A DNA stretch of 64,000 bases from Atherix ibis (Eukaryota; Arthropoda; Insecta; Diptera; Athericidae): the NCBI GenBank assembly GCA_958298945.1, contig OY282607.1:29892500-29956499 (forward strand), given 5' to 3'. Shown here one piece after another: positions 1 to 10,365 of the stretch. The position numbers and the translations under genes are program-made. Numbering within the stretch: the first letter of the stretch is position 1; every line of letters starts with the position of its first letter. The notes beneath the pieces were generated by a model. The model saw only the letters and a list, made by a program, of their open reading frames with translations, made no database searches and had not been told where the DNA came from.

Positions 1-566
1 CGCACGAGCCAAAACCGAAAAAAGCGCGTCAAGTTCGGTCGAATGTGAAGATTTTGCTTACCGTTTTCTTCGATCACAGGAGCGTGGTGTATCATGAGTT
101 CCTGCCATAGGGTTGAACGGTCAATAAGGAATATTACCTGCAAGTTATGCGCAAGTTGCGCGAAGCAATCCACCAGAAACGCCCGAATTTGTGGAACAAC
201 AAAAATTGGCTTTTGCACCATGATAACGCCCCTGCTCACGCATCGTTGCTTGTTCGCGAATTTTTCGCCAAAAACAATATACTAATAATACCGCAGCCAT
301 CGTATTCCCCAGATCTCCTTGTATCTTTTTCTTGTTCCCGAAACAGATTCTTTGATCTATTTTTTGGAATGGGCAAAAATTGAAGACGAGCCAAAACACG
401 TGCAAGGAAAGCAGCTGTCAAAAATTAACTGAACATTCAAAATGGCGACACTTGTCGTCATAAGTGAGAGATATGGGTACCAACATAACGGTACAAAAAA
501 TCTAAAATCAAATATAGGTAACCCACGGAAATTCAAAATTCGCGATATTTTTTTAAAAAGACATCG
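1..566. mobile_element. Head-to-head rearranged mariner fragment
   Basis: Two pieces of one mariner family are fused in opposite orientation. Bases 1 to about 341 read on + as the catalytic and 3' part of a transposase, with the second catalytic Asp in LLHHDNAPAHASLLV and then the block PQPSYSPDL. From about 342 to 566 the sequence is the reverse complement of the 5' end of the same family, as judged from the copy at 20250-21170: it contains the inverted 5' coding start, then the 5' UTR, then a TIR ending near 566 with an AATTCGCGATA core. The left part runs off the window, so its other end is unknown. Frames are broken (the third Asp region reads PDLLVSF instead of a PCDFF-type block). This is a relic, not a functional gene. 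Identification as Tc1/mariner is secure; the rearrangement is seen directly by comparing the two copies. Confidence 0.85.
94..341 (+). pseudogene. Mariner transposase fragment (catalytic region)
   Basis: This is a partial transposase of the DDE/D superfamily, the enzyme that cuts and pastes mariner DNA between TA sites. Across two + frames one reads the stretch that precedes the catalytic core (YLQVMRKLREAIHQKRP), then WLLHHDN with the second catalytic Asp, then PSYSPDL near the third. The third Asp itself is lost because the sequence after PDL departs from the family and then joins the inverted 5' end. The N-terminal helix-turn-helix domain is absent here. The related copy at 20789-21115 keeps the D34D spacing, which places the family in mariner proper rather than Tc1. 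Non-functional. Confidence 0.75.
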
Positions 567-2330
567 AATATTGAAGCTACCGAGTGAGTCATTGAAAGCC
601 TCAAAAAAAGAATTCTTTGCAGTCAGCTCGAACAAAGCAGGTATTTGGATGTTCCACCATCAGAATGTCCTTTCTGATTATACGATAATCCCCTTCCACA
701 GAAAAATCAATGAAAAACTTATCAAAACTATTCCAAAAGCTTTTTTTTGAAAAACTTTTAATATTTTATAAGATTTTTTTTAGAAACCAAATTTGATATT
801 TTATATTATAAACAAAAAATGTTAATATTCTCTAAATTACTTAATTAGCATATCTTCTCAAAATAGATCACAAGTAAATGCTATCTTCAAGTAAAAGAAC
901 TGAAGATAAAACGTATTTAACACTAATAACATCACTTATTTGGGTATAAATTTCGTAGGATCTTCTCTTAACAAATATACTCGAATATCAATAAATCATT
1001 CTAAAGTTTTAACCTAATTTTAGGAGCTTAAGTTCTTGTTTCATTTCTAAATTTACTGTTAAGTGTTAAGGTGGTTGAATAAAAACATCAGCACTTATCC
1101 GAAGGGTGGTTGGTTTTGTTTAATTTCTCATTTAATACATACTTATTACACCAATACACTGAACTAACTAAAATAATATCCGTAGGTATTTTAAAAGGAA
1201 AACAATTGTTCCAGAACTAATTAAATTGTACCGTTCCTTATGCGAATGCGCTATATTGAAAGTAAATCAGTAGAATAAGATAAGGGCGATTAAATAAGGC
1301 GGTATGGTTTGTAACTACAAGCCCATAAACATATCATTTCGTTAAATCCCATTTAATCCCTTCCAGGCATCTCGTATAACTCCTCCTTAGCCTTATTTTA
1401 TTTACTAATGGGTGATTATAATTTAAGCTCAAAGCAAGTCATTTGCAATAACACAGAATATATTACCGTGTGCAGTGGAAAACTATTGAAGACGCTTAGG
1501 AACCGATTGGATTTCGTCCGCTCCGGTTGTTATTCATCTAATTGTGGATATGCTGTACGTTGGTTCTTGCAGAATATCTAATAATTTGCTGGTACAATAG
1601 TCATAAATATATCGTTTTATTTGCGTCGATGAGCATAAGACGATGGTAAGTCGATCGTAAGTCAAACGAAATAGGAAAACGCGAAATAGATTTGCAAGAA
1701 GTATTCGGAAAAATTGCTTTCGAAATCAAATAGGTTAGAAATGGCAGTAGAAATCGGGTACTGACATGGGTTTTGATAATTGCACTGTAAACATGTATGG
1801 TCGACTATTATATCTTCAATGGATTCACATCTTTATAAAATACGACTAGGAAGTAAAGAATTTCGGAGCTCTACAAATATACAAATAATCCCTAGCTATG
1901 TCGTTGATGATGTTGTTATGAAATTACCTTTTCTGCCACAATATTCAAGTGTATATTTTTTATTAACAAATAGACAACTCTATCAATGAAAGCATGATTA
2001 TACCATAAAGTCTATTGCATCTTCATTTATGAGGTGTTTTTAATAGCACTAGCCAACCGATATTCTATGCAATCTGTGATACGCCATGGTACAATTTTCG
2101 CCAGCTTCAGAGTCAGTCGATAAAAAATTTATTCAACCTCATCGAAGTTGACAGATAATTGAAGGAGCCCATAATATTTAAAATTTATTATTCAGTTAAA
2201 TTCTTTATGATTATAACTTTATTCAAATGTATTTTATTTGCTTTGATCATAGATGAGGCGATGGAAATCAAGTCTTTTAACATTTAAATTTTTTTAATAC
2301 ACGATTGGAATTCGTTCTTTTTTTTTTAAA
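567..2330. other. A+T-rich intergenic DNA, no gene seen
   Basis: I see no protein similarity, RNA gene or terminal repeat here. The longest open stretch (69 codons, 1780-1989, +) has no recognisable motif and is of a length expected by chance. Runs of T and A are common. Confidence 0.5.
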
Positions 2331-3335
2331 CAATTTTGGATATCTACAATTATATATATTGTAAGAAGTAGATTTTTTTTCCTCAGTATGATGAAGAAAT
2401 AAACACTTTAAAAATGTTTGTTGAGAAGCCCTTGAAATAAATTTAAGAAGTTTGTTCAGGAGCCCTTGTATAATGATTCAGCTTTGCCACTCCCTCTTCT
2501 TGCCCTGCCACTCTCTCATCTTCGGGATGATCAGGTTATAATACCTATATCATCCCTCTAGGACTTGACATCCGTAAAAACTAGTTTTTTTATTTTTGCA
2601 CCATTATCCAATCTCTCAATTTTAGGAGCAGAGAATCTGGAAAACATGACAACTTAAAAGCTCATAAAGCCATTGTCTTTTATGAGGTCGTTGGGTATTT
2701 ATTTTAAGGGTAGTTGAAGATAGTTCTTTAACAAGAGGGGTATGATGATATCTTAGATAGGAATGGATTATTTTGTAATATCACAGTGGATTAGATTTGA
2801 CGATTTTAGGTACGACCCTAGATTATAGTGATTAGATTCAGAAGAAGTTCGAATGCTTTGTCGAACCACAAAGTTGAAGTCCGTAAGTCTAAATTGGATT
2901 AGGAACTGTATCGTAAAGTAACAATTTGCTGTGATTGGTAGTGTTAATCTCGTGTCTAAGAATCATTGCAACAGCTTTTATGTTAAGCGTTTGTCGATAT
3001 AGGGTCCTGAATAAAGGATATGGAAGAAGATGGTTTCTGAAAACGGGTGAAAGTAATATGAACACATTTTTGTGCGTTCATTTTTACTCTCCCTTTTCTG
3101 AATCAATTTGGAAGGCAGTTAATATGGGTTTGCTGGATAGTGCATGCTATGATAGGATCTTACTGATAATTTAGGATGGAAGTATTTTTGGCATATGTTG
3201 GGTCTTTTTAATTTGTTAGAATAAAATGGATAGGACCAAAAATGCTACCTTGAGAAATACCGTGCTCGGATGGGCGATATCTCAAAATAGTTGACATTCT
3301 CAACTACCTCCAAGAGATAGAATTTAATTCTAAGG
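2330..3335 (-). pseudogene. LINE reverse transcriptase relic (jockey-like)
   Basis: Read on -, this is the second half of a non-LTR retrotransposon polymerase. From the right one meets HGISQGSIFGPIHFIL at about 3290-3230, the RT palm motif usually written GVPQGS. About 30 codons later comes RVKMNAQKCVHITFTR, the block that follows the catalytic YADD in jockey/R1-like RTs. A C-terminal tail then ends near 2340 in a hairpin-prone TACAAT-ATATAT-ATTGTA sequence. Several in-frame stops and frame changes interrupt it and the YADD box itself is not found. The same tail hairpin occurs at about 45462-45495 beside another RT relic on the same strand, suggesting one LINE family. Clade assignment is inference; RT identity rests on two motifs in the correct order. 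Confidence 0.55.
2335..2375. repeat. Palindromic LINE 3'-tail hairpin, copy 1
   Basis: TACAAT and ATTGTA flank a short ATATAT-type loop. A nearly identical segment at 45462-45495 lies at the same place relative to another minus-strand RT relic, so it probably belongs to the 3' end of that LINE family. Confidence 0.45.
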
Positions 3336-5620
3336 AAATATGGTGTAGAAAGGATTGCCTTAAGTTTCCATACAAATCCAGAATGCATGAGCTATGTCCA
3401 AATATATGATTAAGCATTAATGTTTCTGATCAAGAGAATAAATAATAGAGTCAACCAGGCAATGACACTGTTAGATCGTCTTTTTAAAAATGTGATTTAC
3501 AATTTATAGTAATTTAAAAATCTCTGTTTCGACCTATTTAATATTAAAAATAACAGAAATTCTGTTACAGATCCTATTTTTATTCATCTGATTTTAAAAA
3601 TTTACAATCAGAAATTTTTAATAATACACGTATTTTCAGAAAAGAAATTTTCACAAAAAATTTTCTTCCTCTTTAAAAGGATGGACGTACCTGACCCAAA
3701 AGAAAAATATTTGATTTGCTGACAATTATCTCCAATTTATTTTGACTACGAACAGAATAGTAACTAAGCTCTTAACCCATATTTGGATACATATTTGTTG
3801 ACTCATTCAGCACACTTACTTAGAATAATATTTGAACATGAAGATAACATTGAATGCTAAAAGAAAATTTTTTATAGATAAATCTGAAAATGTTCAACTA
3901 AACAAAATTTGCAAATAATAAAAAATACTCGTAAATAATATAAAAAATCGAGTTTAAAATTTTACTACATATTTTTGGCATACAAAAAAGCTTTTGGTGC
4001 AGAATAAAAAAAGTTATTCTATTCAGAATTTTATAAATTGTCTTTCTAATAAATGTTATGTCTTTTTCTTTTAATAATTAGAAATATTCGTAAATATTTC
4101 CAGTCCTCAAATATGGCGAAATATTTCTCTATAAAGTCAGGCTTTTAAAACTTTTTTTCTATACGACACCTTACGATTAATAATAATAATCTTAATTACA
4201 ACTTTTTTTTGTGTAAATTTATTTTAATTAATTTTATTAGATATCACCATTGTGTAAAATTTTATTGAAAATTAGTTAAAAGTTTTTATCGTTAAAAAAA
4301 TTATTGCTTAAAAAGATATTAATATCTAATACCATGTAGAATTTTATATATTAAAAACTAATCCCTAAATTTAATAGAATTAAAACAATTCTTTTTTTAT
4401 TTAAATTTAAAAAAAAAAACTTTTTTCTAACATGTTTACTATAAAATTATGAAAAAGAAAATATAAATTATTTATTCGATTAACTATTTTTATAAGATAT
4501 TGAAGAAGAAAAAATACAACCGAAACAGTATAATGACGTAGAGAGGATCTTAGAAAGTGCCAAAGAAGCAATGTATTCATTTCTATCGATACAACCAGAT
4601 TAAAATGCGTTAAAAATTGTAAAAATTGTGAAAATCCGAAAAATGTAAGAACTATTGGATGGAATTTCATTCGAATCTACAACATAAATTCATGGATGAA
4701 GTATCAATGAATCGATTGAATCTGTTGGAATCTTGGAATCTTGTATACCAAATGTAGGATTAATTTTATGCACGAGTATACCTTAAGCATATTTGCACTT
4801 TGTATCCTGAAAAGGAGTAGCAAACTTTCGTAGTGGTTGTTTGGTTATGGTTAAAAGTATAAAATGTGCAATTCACTGCGGTTGGAAAGGAACATAGCCA
4901 CAACCATAGCCACCGAAGCATTATGCAAGACCACCGCAACTTTAATTTTGCTGTTCGTAGAAGATAGAAATAAACCATAAACTATGGATCAATTGTTATT
5001 ATACGTAGACTTGGAAAAGATCTTGTGGATAGACAGTCTCTTAATCTGTGGAATATTGTTGCAACTGTTGCAGTTGTTGTTGTTCTTACTACCTGTGTTC
5101 GCGTTTGCAGCTCATGCATTTGGCATGCTTGTGAAACAATGTAAATCTTGCAGACTCAGAGTATCTTTTCTCTTTTATTTCACTTGTCAAATATTTCTCT
5201 GACTGCTTTCAACCAATGGCTTATATTTTAATATTCCTTTGATTCATATTCCGTTTTGAAACTATGATCGATCATTTCTTATTTTCTGCACCAACAATTT
5301 TAACCCGGCATGATTTTGGCTTTAGCCTATGCAACTTTTCCTGATTGTCTAGCGATTTTGCTGTCTTCAAAATATTTGCGATTTGATGAAATCATCAGGA
5401 AAAGCCATTCGCATTTAGCATTTTGAGTTCATATTCGAAACGGTTCAGTCTTGGGTGTGGTTGGGCAAGTACGTAAATTAAGACGTCTGGCAACGGTTAG
5501 TGGCCTCTACAGCGCAATCACTTATTTGGTAAAATTACATCTACGTGGCTCTAGCAAAAAATAAAAGAGATTTTTCGATTGAAAATTCATTTTAAAATGT
5601 CTTTAATAGTTATAAGCAAA
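3336..5620. other. A+T-rich intergenic DNA, no gene seen
   Basis: No recognisable gene. Around 4760-5200 base composition is a little richer in C+G and short open frames occur on both strands, with a CAA/CAG-like triplet run on - at 5053-5085, but none shows a known domain. On - a few glycine-rich codons (FGGYGCGY) near 4940-4890 recall insect glycine-rich proteins but are preceded by a stop; I do not call a gene. Confidence 0.45.
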
Positions 5621-5752
5621 ATCAAAAATCTATATCGAGAGGCATTGAAGCTAAATGTCCCTCAGGGTAGTCATATTCGTGCAATTAATGATATTGTAAA
5701 AATTCTGGTCTAGGCGGATGATATAAAAAATGTTTCTAGCATTGGATTATTA
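5620..5752 (+). pseudogene. Telescoped RT scrap (+ strand)
   Basis: Translation on + gives LNVPQGSHIRAINDI, a good match to the RT motif VPQGS and the following IND block. About 12 codons later it reads a stop followed by ADDIKN, like the YADD catalytic box. The two motifs are much closer together than in an intact RT, so the intervening segment has probably been deleted. Too short to classify. It lies immediately left of the R1/I-type LINE insertion but on the opposite strand, so it is a separate, older relic. Confidence 0.4.
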
Positions 5753-5756
5753 ATAA

Positions 5757-5768
5757 TCTTTTACTATT
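5757..5768. repeat. Target-site duplication, left copy (TCTTTTACTATT)
   Basis: A 12-base direct repeat identical to 6478-6489. It is followed by a run of T, which is the poly(A) tail of a minus-strand LINE. This is the expected signature of target-primed reverse transcription. Confidence 0.85.
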
Positions 5769-5817
5769 TTTTTTTTATGTTTAGATTAATGAGGTACGGG
5801 GGAAACCTTCAAAGGGT

Positions 5818-5849
5818 ACTCGCCTGGAAATTTTTCCTGCCAGGCGAGT
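5818..5849. repeat. Perfect hairpin in LINE 3' UTR (stem 10)
   Basis: ACTCGCCTGG at 5818-5827 pairs exactly with CCAGGCGAGT at 5840-5849 across a 12-base loop. It lies in the 3' UTR of the minus-strand LINE, where RNA hairpins are often recognised by the element's own RT. That role is inferred. Confidence 0.75.
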
Positions 5850-5915
5850 TATGCGGGATTTTTACCTCGCTAAAACCTAACCTGCACCTCTGATCTTGCT
5901 CCCGGAACGATGGTT

Positions 5916-5953
5916 CCCCGGCGGCACTCTTTGTAAATACTACTTCGCCGGGG
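5916..5953. repeat. Second hairpin in LINE 3' UTR (stem 8)
   Basis: CCCCGGCG at 5916-5923 pairs exactly with CGCCGGGG at 5946-5953 across a 22-base loop, between the stop codon and the first hairpin of the minus-strand LINE. Confidence 0.7.
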
Positions 5954-6002
5954 CGTTTTTGTTTGACACTACTGCTGTCCCGATGTTATGACGCCTCGCG
6001 GC

Positions 6003-6477
6003 CTATTCTTCGTACGTTGTGTGGAGATCCTTGTTAATGGATTCCGCGTACTCTGCAATTCTGTTCCAAGCCGATTGGCTCTTCAGCATGCACTCCACTA
6101 TATTTTCTGGACTGATGGAACGGTCCAGATTTCTCTCCAGCTCCACCCGCGTCTCCTCGTAGAGGGGACACTGGAAGAACACGTGTTCTGCGTCTTCGAT
6201 CACATCGCGGCAATGGTGACAGTTTGGGGAGTCAGTTCTCTTGAATCTGTGCAAGTATGCCCGAAAGCATCCATGCCCAGTTAAGAGTTGGGTGATGTAA
6301 TACCCGACTTCCCCATGCAGGCGAGTGACCAATTTGGTAACATGTGGGATCAGCCGATGAGTCCACCGACCCTTCGTCAAGTTGTCCCATCTCTCTTGCC
6401 AGAGGCGAAGACTCTCGGGTCCCTCCTCTTCACAGAGGACCTTTCGCCGCTCTTCCTTCTTCCTACGATGTTGGCGT
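6003..6477 (-). CDS. LINE ORF2 C-terminus with CCHC zinc knuckle (partial)
   Basis: About 158 uninterrupted codons from the insertion's broken 5' edge to a TAG stop at 6003-6005. The visible part is the region downstream of the RT of I/R1-type LINE polymerases. It opens with a charged RRKKEERRK stretch and then has LWQERWDNLTKGRWTHRLIP, a conserved block of this clade. Next comes GYYITQLLTGHGCFRAYLHR, then the zinc knuckle CHHCRDVIEDAEHVFFQC, which fits CX2CX8HX4C. In the family this domain is thought to help bind template RNA. No EN or RT domain remains, so no activity is expected; any start codon inside is accidental. Assignment to the R1/I group is from the order of these blocks; the exact family cannot be named. 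Confidence 0.85.
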
Positions 6478-6640
6478 TCTTTTACTATTGATGTAAGTAA
6501 AATGTGGTGGTGTTAAAAGTAGAAAAATTTAAGGTTATGACATTTTCTAAGGGCATCTGTCTCCTGCCAGATAATCTTTTACTATTGATGTAAGTAAAAT
6601 GTGGTGGTGTTAAAAGTAGAAAAATTGAAGGTTATAAAAT
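6478..6640. repeat. Direct duplication, period 97 bp
   Basis: The segment beginning TCTTTTACTATTGATGTAAG at 6478 is repeated from 6575 with one or two changes over about 60 bases. Its first 12 bases are the right target-site copy of the LINE (6478-6489). The LINE therefore landed in one copy of a pre-existing tandem duplication, or the duplication formed after insertion. Confidence 0.8.
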
Positions 6641-7060
6641 GTCATAGCATCAACCTCGAAATTTTAATTATCAATTTTCGGAAACTTACAAATATTTAAA
6701 ACGTGAGCAATAATTATTTTTATTATTACAGTTGATTATTTGCGTTCAACTCAATATGTTGTTAGTGAATTTTAATTGTTGTTAATAAAAATTAAATAAA
6801 AAGTGATTAAATCAAGTTATAATAAAAATATAGTTATTAATAAATTATAATGTTTATCTTAATATTAAATTGGTGACCCCCACCAGCATAATCAAAACAA
6901 TCACAACATCATTCTGCAAATATGCCAGCAATGATGTGGTCAGTTTCTGGTGGTGGTGTGTTCATTGGAGCATATTTTGAAGTTATCACCTCAAATGCAT
7001 GCCCAGAAAATTACTCATTTTTCAATGCGCATTCTGTTTGAATGTTGGAGAATTACAGCT
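6581..7060 (+). mobile_element. Possible LTR-retroelement 5' end (LTR plus primer-site-like sequence)
   Basis: A non-coding A+T-rich block starts with TGTAAGTAAAATG and contains several AATAAA-like signals. It ends just before TTGGTGACCCCCACC at about 6870, which resembles a tRNA primer-binding site following a 5' LTR. No second LTR, TSD or protease/RT/integrase region is visible downstream, so this is a tentative call. It could equally be ordinary intergenic DNA. Confidence 0.25.
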
Positions 7061-7064
7061 TTTT

Positions 7065-7515
7065 GCAGCAGCACTGGACAGACCTACAAGTCGGTTGTAG
7101 CTTCTTTACAATACCAGTACACAGACCTATAAGCCGTTTACAGTTATTTACATCATCAGTGAGTATACCTACAAATCGTTTAGTTTTTTTTACAGCATCG
7201 GTGGACAGACCTACAAGTCGTTTGCAGTTTTTTTTATAGAACCATTGGACAGACCTACAAGTCGTTTACACCCTCTTTACAAGACTAGTAAACAGACCTA
7301 TAAACCATTTTCAGTTTTTGGCAGTACCGCTGGACGAACCTACAAGTCGTTAAAGCTTCTTTATTACGCCAGTAGATGGACCTATAAATCGCTTAGCTTT
7401 TTCATAGCCCAAGTGAACAGAGCTATAAGCCATTTTCAGCCTTTTTACAGAACCAGTGGACAGACCTACAAGTCGTTTGCAGCTTTTTTATAGCACCAGT
7501 GAACAGACCTATAAA
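7065..7515. repeat. Minisatellite, about 43-bp unit, ~10.5 copies
   Basis: The core ACAGACCTACAAGTCGTTT (and the variant CCTATAAGCCATTTTCAG) recurs at 7083, 7126, 7168, 7210, 7254, 7297, 7339, 7381, 7422, 7465 and 7508. Spacings are 41 to 44 bp. Units of the CTACAAG and CTATAAG types are intermixed. Two + frames stay open over most of the array with repeated TYKS or PTSR motifs, but unit lengths are not multiples of three, so the openness is a by-product of the repeat rather than evidence for a protein. Confidence 0.9.
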
Positions 7516-7519
7516 TTAT

Positions 7520-8440
7520 TAACTTAGGAAAACTTTTCAATAATTTAGCCTGAACCGGCATAGCTATACTATTCGTCCCTTGACCAGGGACGCAAAATTG
7601 CTGATTTGGTCTTCATTCCTTAACTTTTAAACTCAAAAGTTGACTGTCAGGATCTTTTATGCGTTTTAAACGACTCAAATACAACTTGAGAAGACTGTCT
7701 CTTCTGTGCATCAACCTGAACCAGTTAACCATCTATCTGCATCTGTTTGTGGTTCTAGGAAATTCGACCTTGCTACCTTTAAGGGCTCATTGAAAAAAAA
7801 TCTTTTTTTTCTTGACTTATATGGTAGATCAAGTTTGACTAATTTTTTTTTTGTCTGAGAAAGGTAGTTTAAATAATTCTCCCATCTGAGCTGTATCTAA
7901 TTGATCGGTAAATATTTCCACACTTTTGTTGTGGAAGTACGCACTTTTAGTTAAAGCTTAAATTTTGTTAACAAAAAATACAATTTCTTGAATAGAATTA
8001 ATTTATTTCTAGCGTAAGCGCCCAAATACTTTTAGAGAATATAGTAAACAGAAAATTACTAGTAAACAGAAAAGAATTTTTATGAAAAGCATCTTACGGA
8101 AAGGCACTTAACTTAACATATAGCTTTATCGAAAACTAACGAAAAAAAATTCTTTTAGATCATTTTAATTAAAAATAGTTTATTAAAAAATAGTCTAAGA
8201 TTTCTAGCAACTTTTATGTGAAGAAATTTTCCTACAAATAATTTCACATAAAACTATCTTAAAGAATCTACAAAATAAAATGCCTAATCTTTCTGATTAA
8301 AGAAATCGATACTAAATACGTGCAATAACAGTTACTTGCCGGTTTTAATATTGAAATCGTTTAGAGAAAAATATTTTGGATTAGCAATGGGAGAATGGCA
8401 AATTTATACGAGCAAATGTTTAAAGGTGTTGATGAGTTAG
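7520..8440. other. Intergenic; possible gag-like scrap
   Basis: No clear gene. A + frame near 7740-7800 reads SVCGSRKFDLATFKGSL, reminiscent of the FxGxL block in LTR-element Gag proteins, but it is isolated and followed by stops. A perfect 7-bp hairpin (CGTCCCT/AGGGACG) lies at 7574-7592. The remainder is A+T-rich with homopolymer runs. Confidence 0.3.
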
Positions 8441-8449
8441 TTTTCTTTT

Positions 8450-8685
8450 GAGTATTTTAGAAACAGGGTGAACGACACGAATTGGCTTTGCTAGAACAAC
8501 ATGATTGGTTTCTGAACAGACATTTCCAGTTAATGATGTTACTTTTAGCATCAACATTGAACATAGTTGTGTTGAGATGTCAATCATCAGCCCAAGGGAA
8601 TACATTATGTAGAATCGATAGTACGACCAGCCTCCTTACTGGTCTACATCGAAACAGGAATACTTCCTTGTGACACACCACAAAT
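8450..8685 (-). pseudogene. Weak RT relic (- strand)
   Basis: On - the sequence reads GVSQGSIPV at about 8665-8640, like the GVPQGS palm motif of non-LTR RTs. Nearer 8505-8470 another frame reads LEMSVQKPIMLF, like the block after YADD. An ADD-type triplet appears between them in a third frame. Stops and frame changes interrupt all of it. The order and strand agree with an RT, but each match is short, so confidence is low. Confidence 0.28.
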
Positions 8686-8689
8686 CGCA

Positions 8690-10365
8690 TATAATAATTG
8701 TCTGGCGTCGTGGTCACCGTTTTTTACTTTGTGATGATGCCGGTTTCGAATTGTTTTTCCCAAGAAGAAACCAGTCCTCAGATTGACGATGTGTGATAAT
8801 GGAAATCGACAAAACGATACACATAATCTGGAAATAATTAATTGAGATCGTGGCTGCTATATCTGCTAATAGAAAATACGAATCAGACAATGTAATTCTT
8901 TCCGGATCGGGGATACCCTGAGGGATTTAACGCCACTTTTGCCAAAACCAAGTGGAAATGACTCGAATTTAATTTGTTATCTTCGTTCACTGTTATAAAT
9001 GTGTATCGTAGAATCTTTTGCAGTTCTTGTGAATTCTGAATTCTGAGTTGAACAGGAGTATTCCGATAGAAAGGAAAAACTATATTGGAATGCAAAGTGT
9101 ATATTGTTGTTAGTGAACAAACAGAGAGTCAAGTGCAGTGCCGCTTCTACCTTTGAAATTTCTCTAATTGCCATTTTCTCTATAATTAGCGTCAAGTGAA
9201 AACGTCGTGTGGTGGATTCTTAGCAGATTATGCGTTCGTTCATGGCTTGCCAGCCCCTAAACATCCCTCACTTTAATGGGTATGCACTTTGTCTTAGCAA
9301 AATTATCTTACGATTTTCTAAGTACGAGTAAAATAAAGCATCGATAGTATTTTGTAGATGCGCACATACACATAGAATGCATACCAAAGCATCTTGCCAG
9401 GTACTTGGAACAGATGCACTGCACTTCAGAACAGGTACTGCAAGTGGCCAGAGCACGTCTTGGTCGGAACCTATCTTATTCCAGTTTATAAAGAGCTTGT
9501 GTACACAGCACTTCAGTAACCTGTTCGTTAATTTCAACCACTTCATCGACATCTACTTACGAGCATAGTTTTTACGGTGGCCGCTTAATTGCGATTAATA
9601 CAATAAAAAAGAAGAAATTCGTACGGAACAAACCGAAAAGGAGTATCCGTGACCTCATAGAATACACTATTATATCTGCTAGATGGATTCGCCAGATAAT
9701 CTAATAGTGTACGAATTAAATGGATTGCAAATGCTGGCAGTTTCCAGTAAAATCAGCGTACTCGAAAAAGTCTTCTAGACGCTAGTTATTCAGTCTTTAA
9801 TAGACTTTACTGGTGTTCAAGTCATTTACGAGTTTTTGTTTGTGTTCTACTACTTATCAAGGATTTGTTAATCCATTCGATTAAAACTATCGAAATAATT
9901 CGAACTGAGAATGGAAGTGAAATTGACTAAAACAGACTTCATTGGTATCTGAGTTCATGGTGATCTCCAATTGATGACTGTAATATCTCATTGGAAATCT
10001 CTGCAGCTGTAAACAAGAGCCACAAGTGCAATATTGAACAGATAAATCGAAAGTGCACAACAATTTTCTATTTACATCAAGTTCCACAATTTATAGAATT
10101 TCCTATTTATTGTTAAGATACCAGCGAATATCTGTAAGTATGCTCTGATTATGGTAACTACAATATGAACTATGTACATAACTCAATAAAAGGTAAAAGG
10201 GGTAAATGGCAATCAGAGAATGAACAAAAACTCTACCGTAACTGGCGACTGGCAAATGGCAACCCGTTTATTATGATATGACACGGAACAGCTTGTGGTG
10301 ACTACGTAAATAAATTCGTTGTAATGTACCTTCTTAGATCTCGAAAATTTTCAATTTATTCTGAG
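8690..10365. other. Intergenic, mixed composition, no gene assigned
   Basis: Slightly C+G-richer than average in 8690-9580, with overlapping open frames of 60 to 94 codons on both strands (for example 9268-9552 on -). None has a domain I recognise and none has convincing splice sites. An imperfect inverted repeat (ACACTATTA at 9664-9672 against TAATAGTGT at 9702-9710) could form a hairpin. Confidence 0.4.

Larger units (their letters stand above)
5769..6477 (-). mobile_element. 5'-truncated R1/I-type LINE insertion
   Basis: A 709-bp insertion bounded by a perfect 12-bp target-site duplication. On - it carries the last part of the polymerase ORF, a 3' UTR of about 230 bp, and a poly(A) tail seen as T's at 5769-5776. 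The body is far richer in C+G than its surroundings. The 3' UTR contains two perfect hairpins (5818-5849 and 5916-5953). Clean ends, an unbroken frame and an exact duplication indicate a fairly recent insertion that lost its 5' end on arrival, as LINEs commonly do. Such a fragment cannot move on its own. Confidence 0.85.

Noticed and set aside
4766..5202. Opposed short frames and a glycine-rich run near 4.9 kb
   Set aside because: A few codons recall glycine-rich cuticle-type proteins, but a stop interrupts them and there is no signal peptide or exon structure.
8690..9300. Tc1-like transposase in the C+G-richer part of 8.7-9.3 kb
   Set aside because: Some phrases looked suggestive, but no ordered set of catalytic blocks could be read on either strand.
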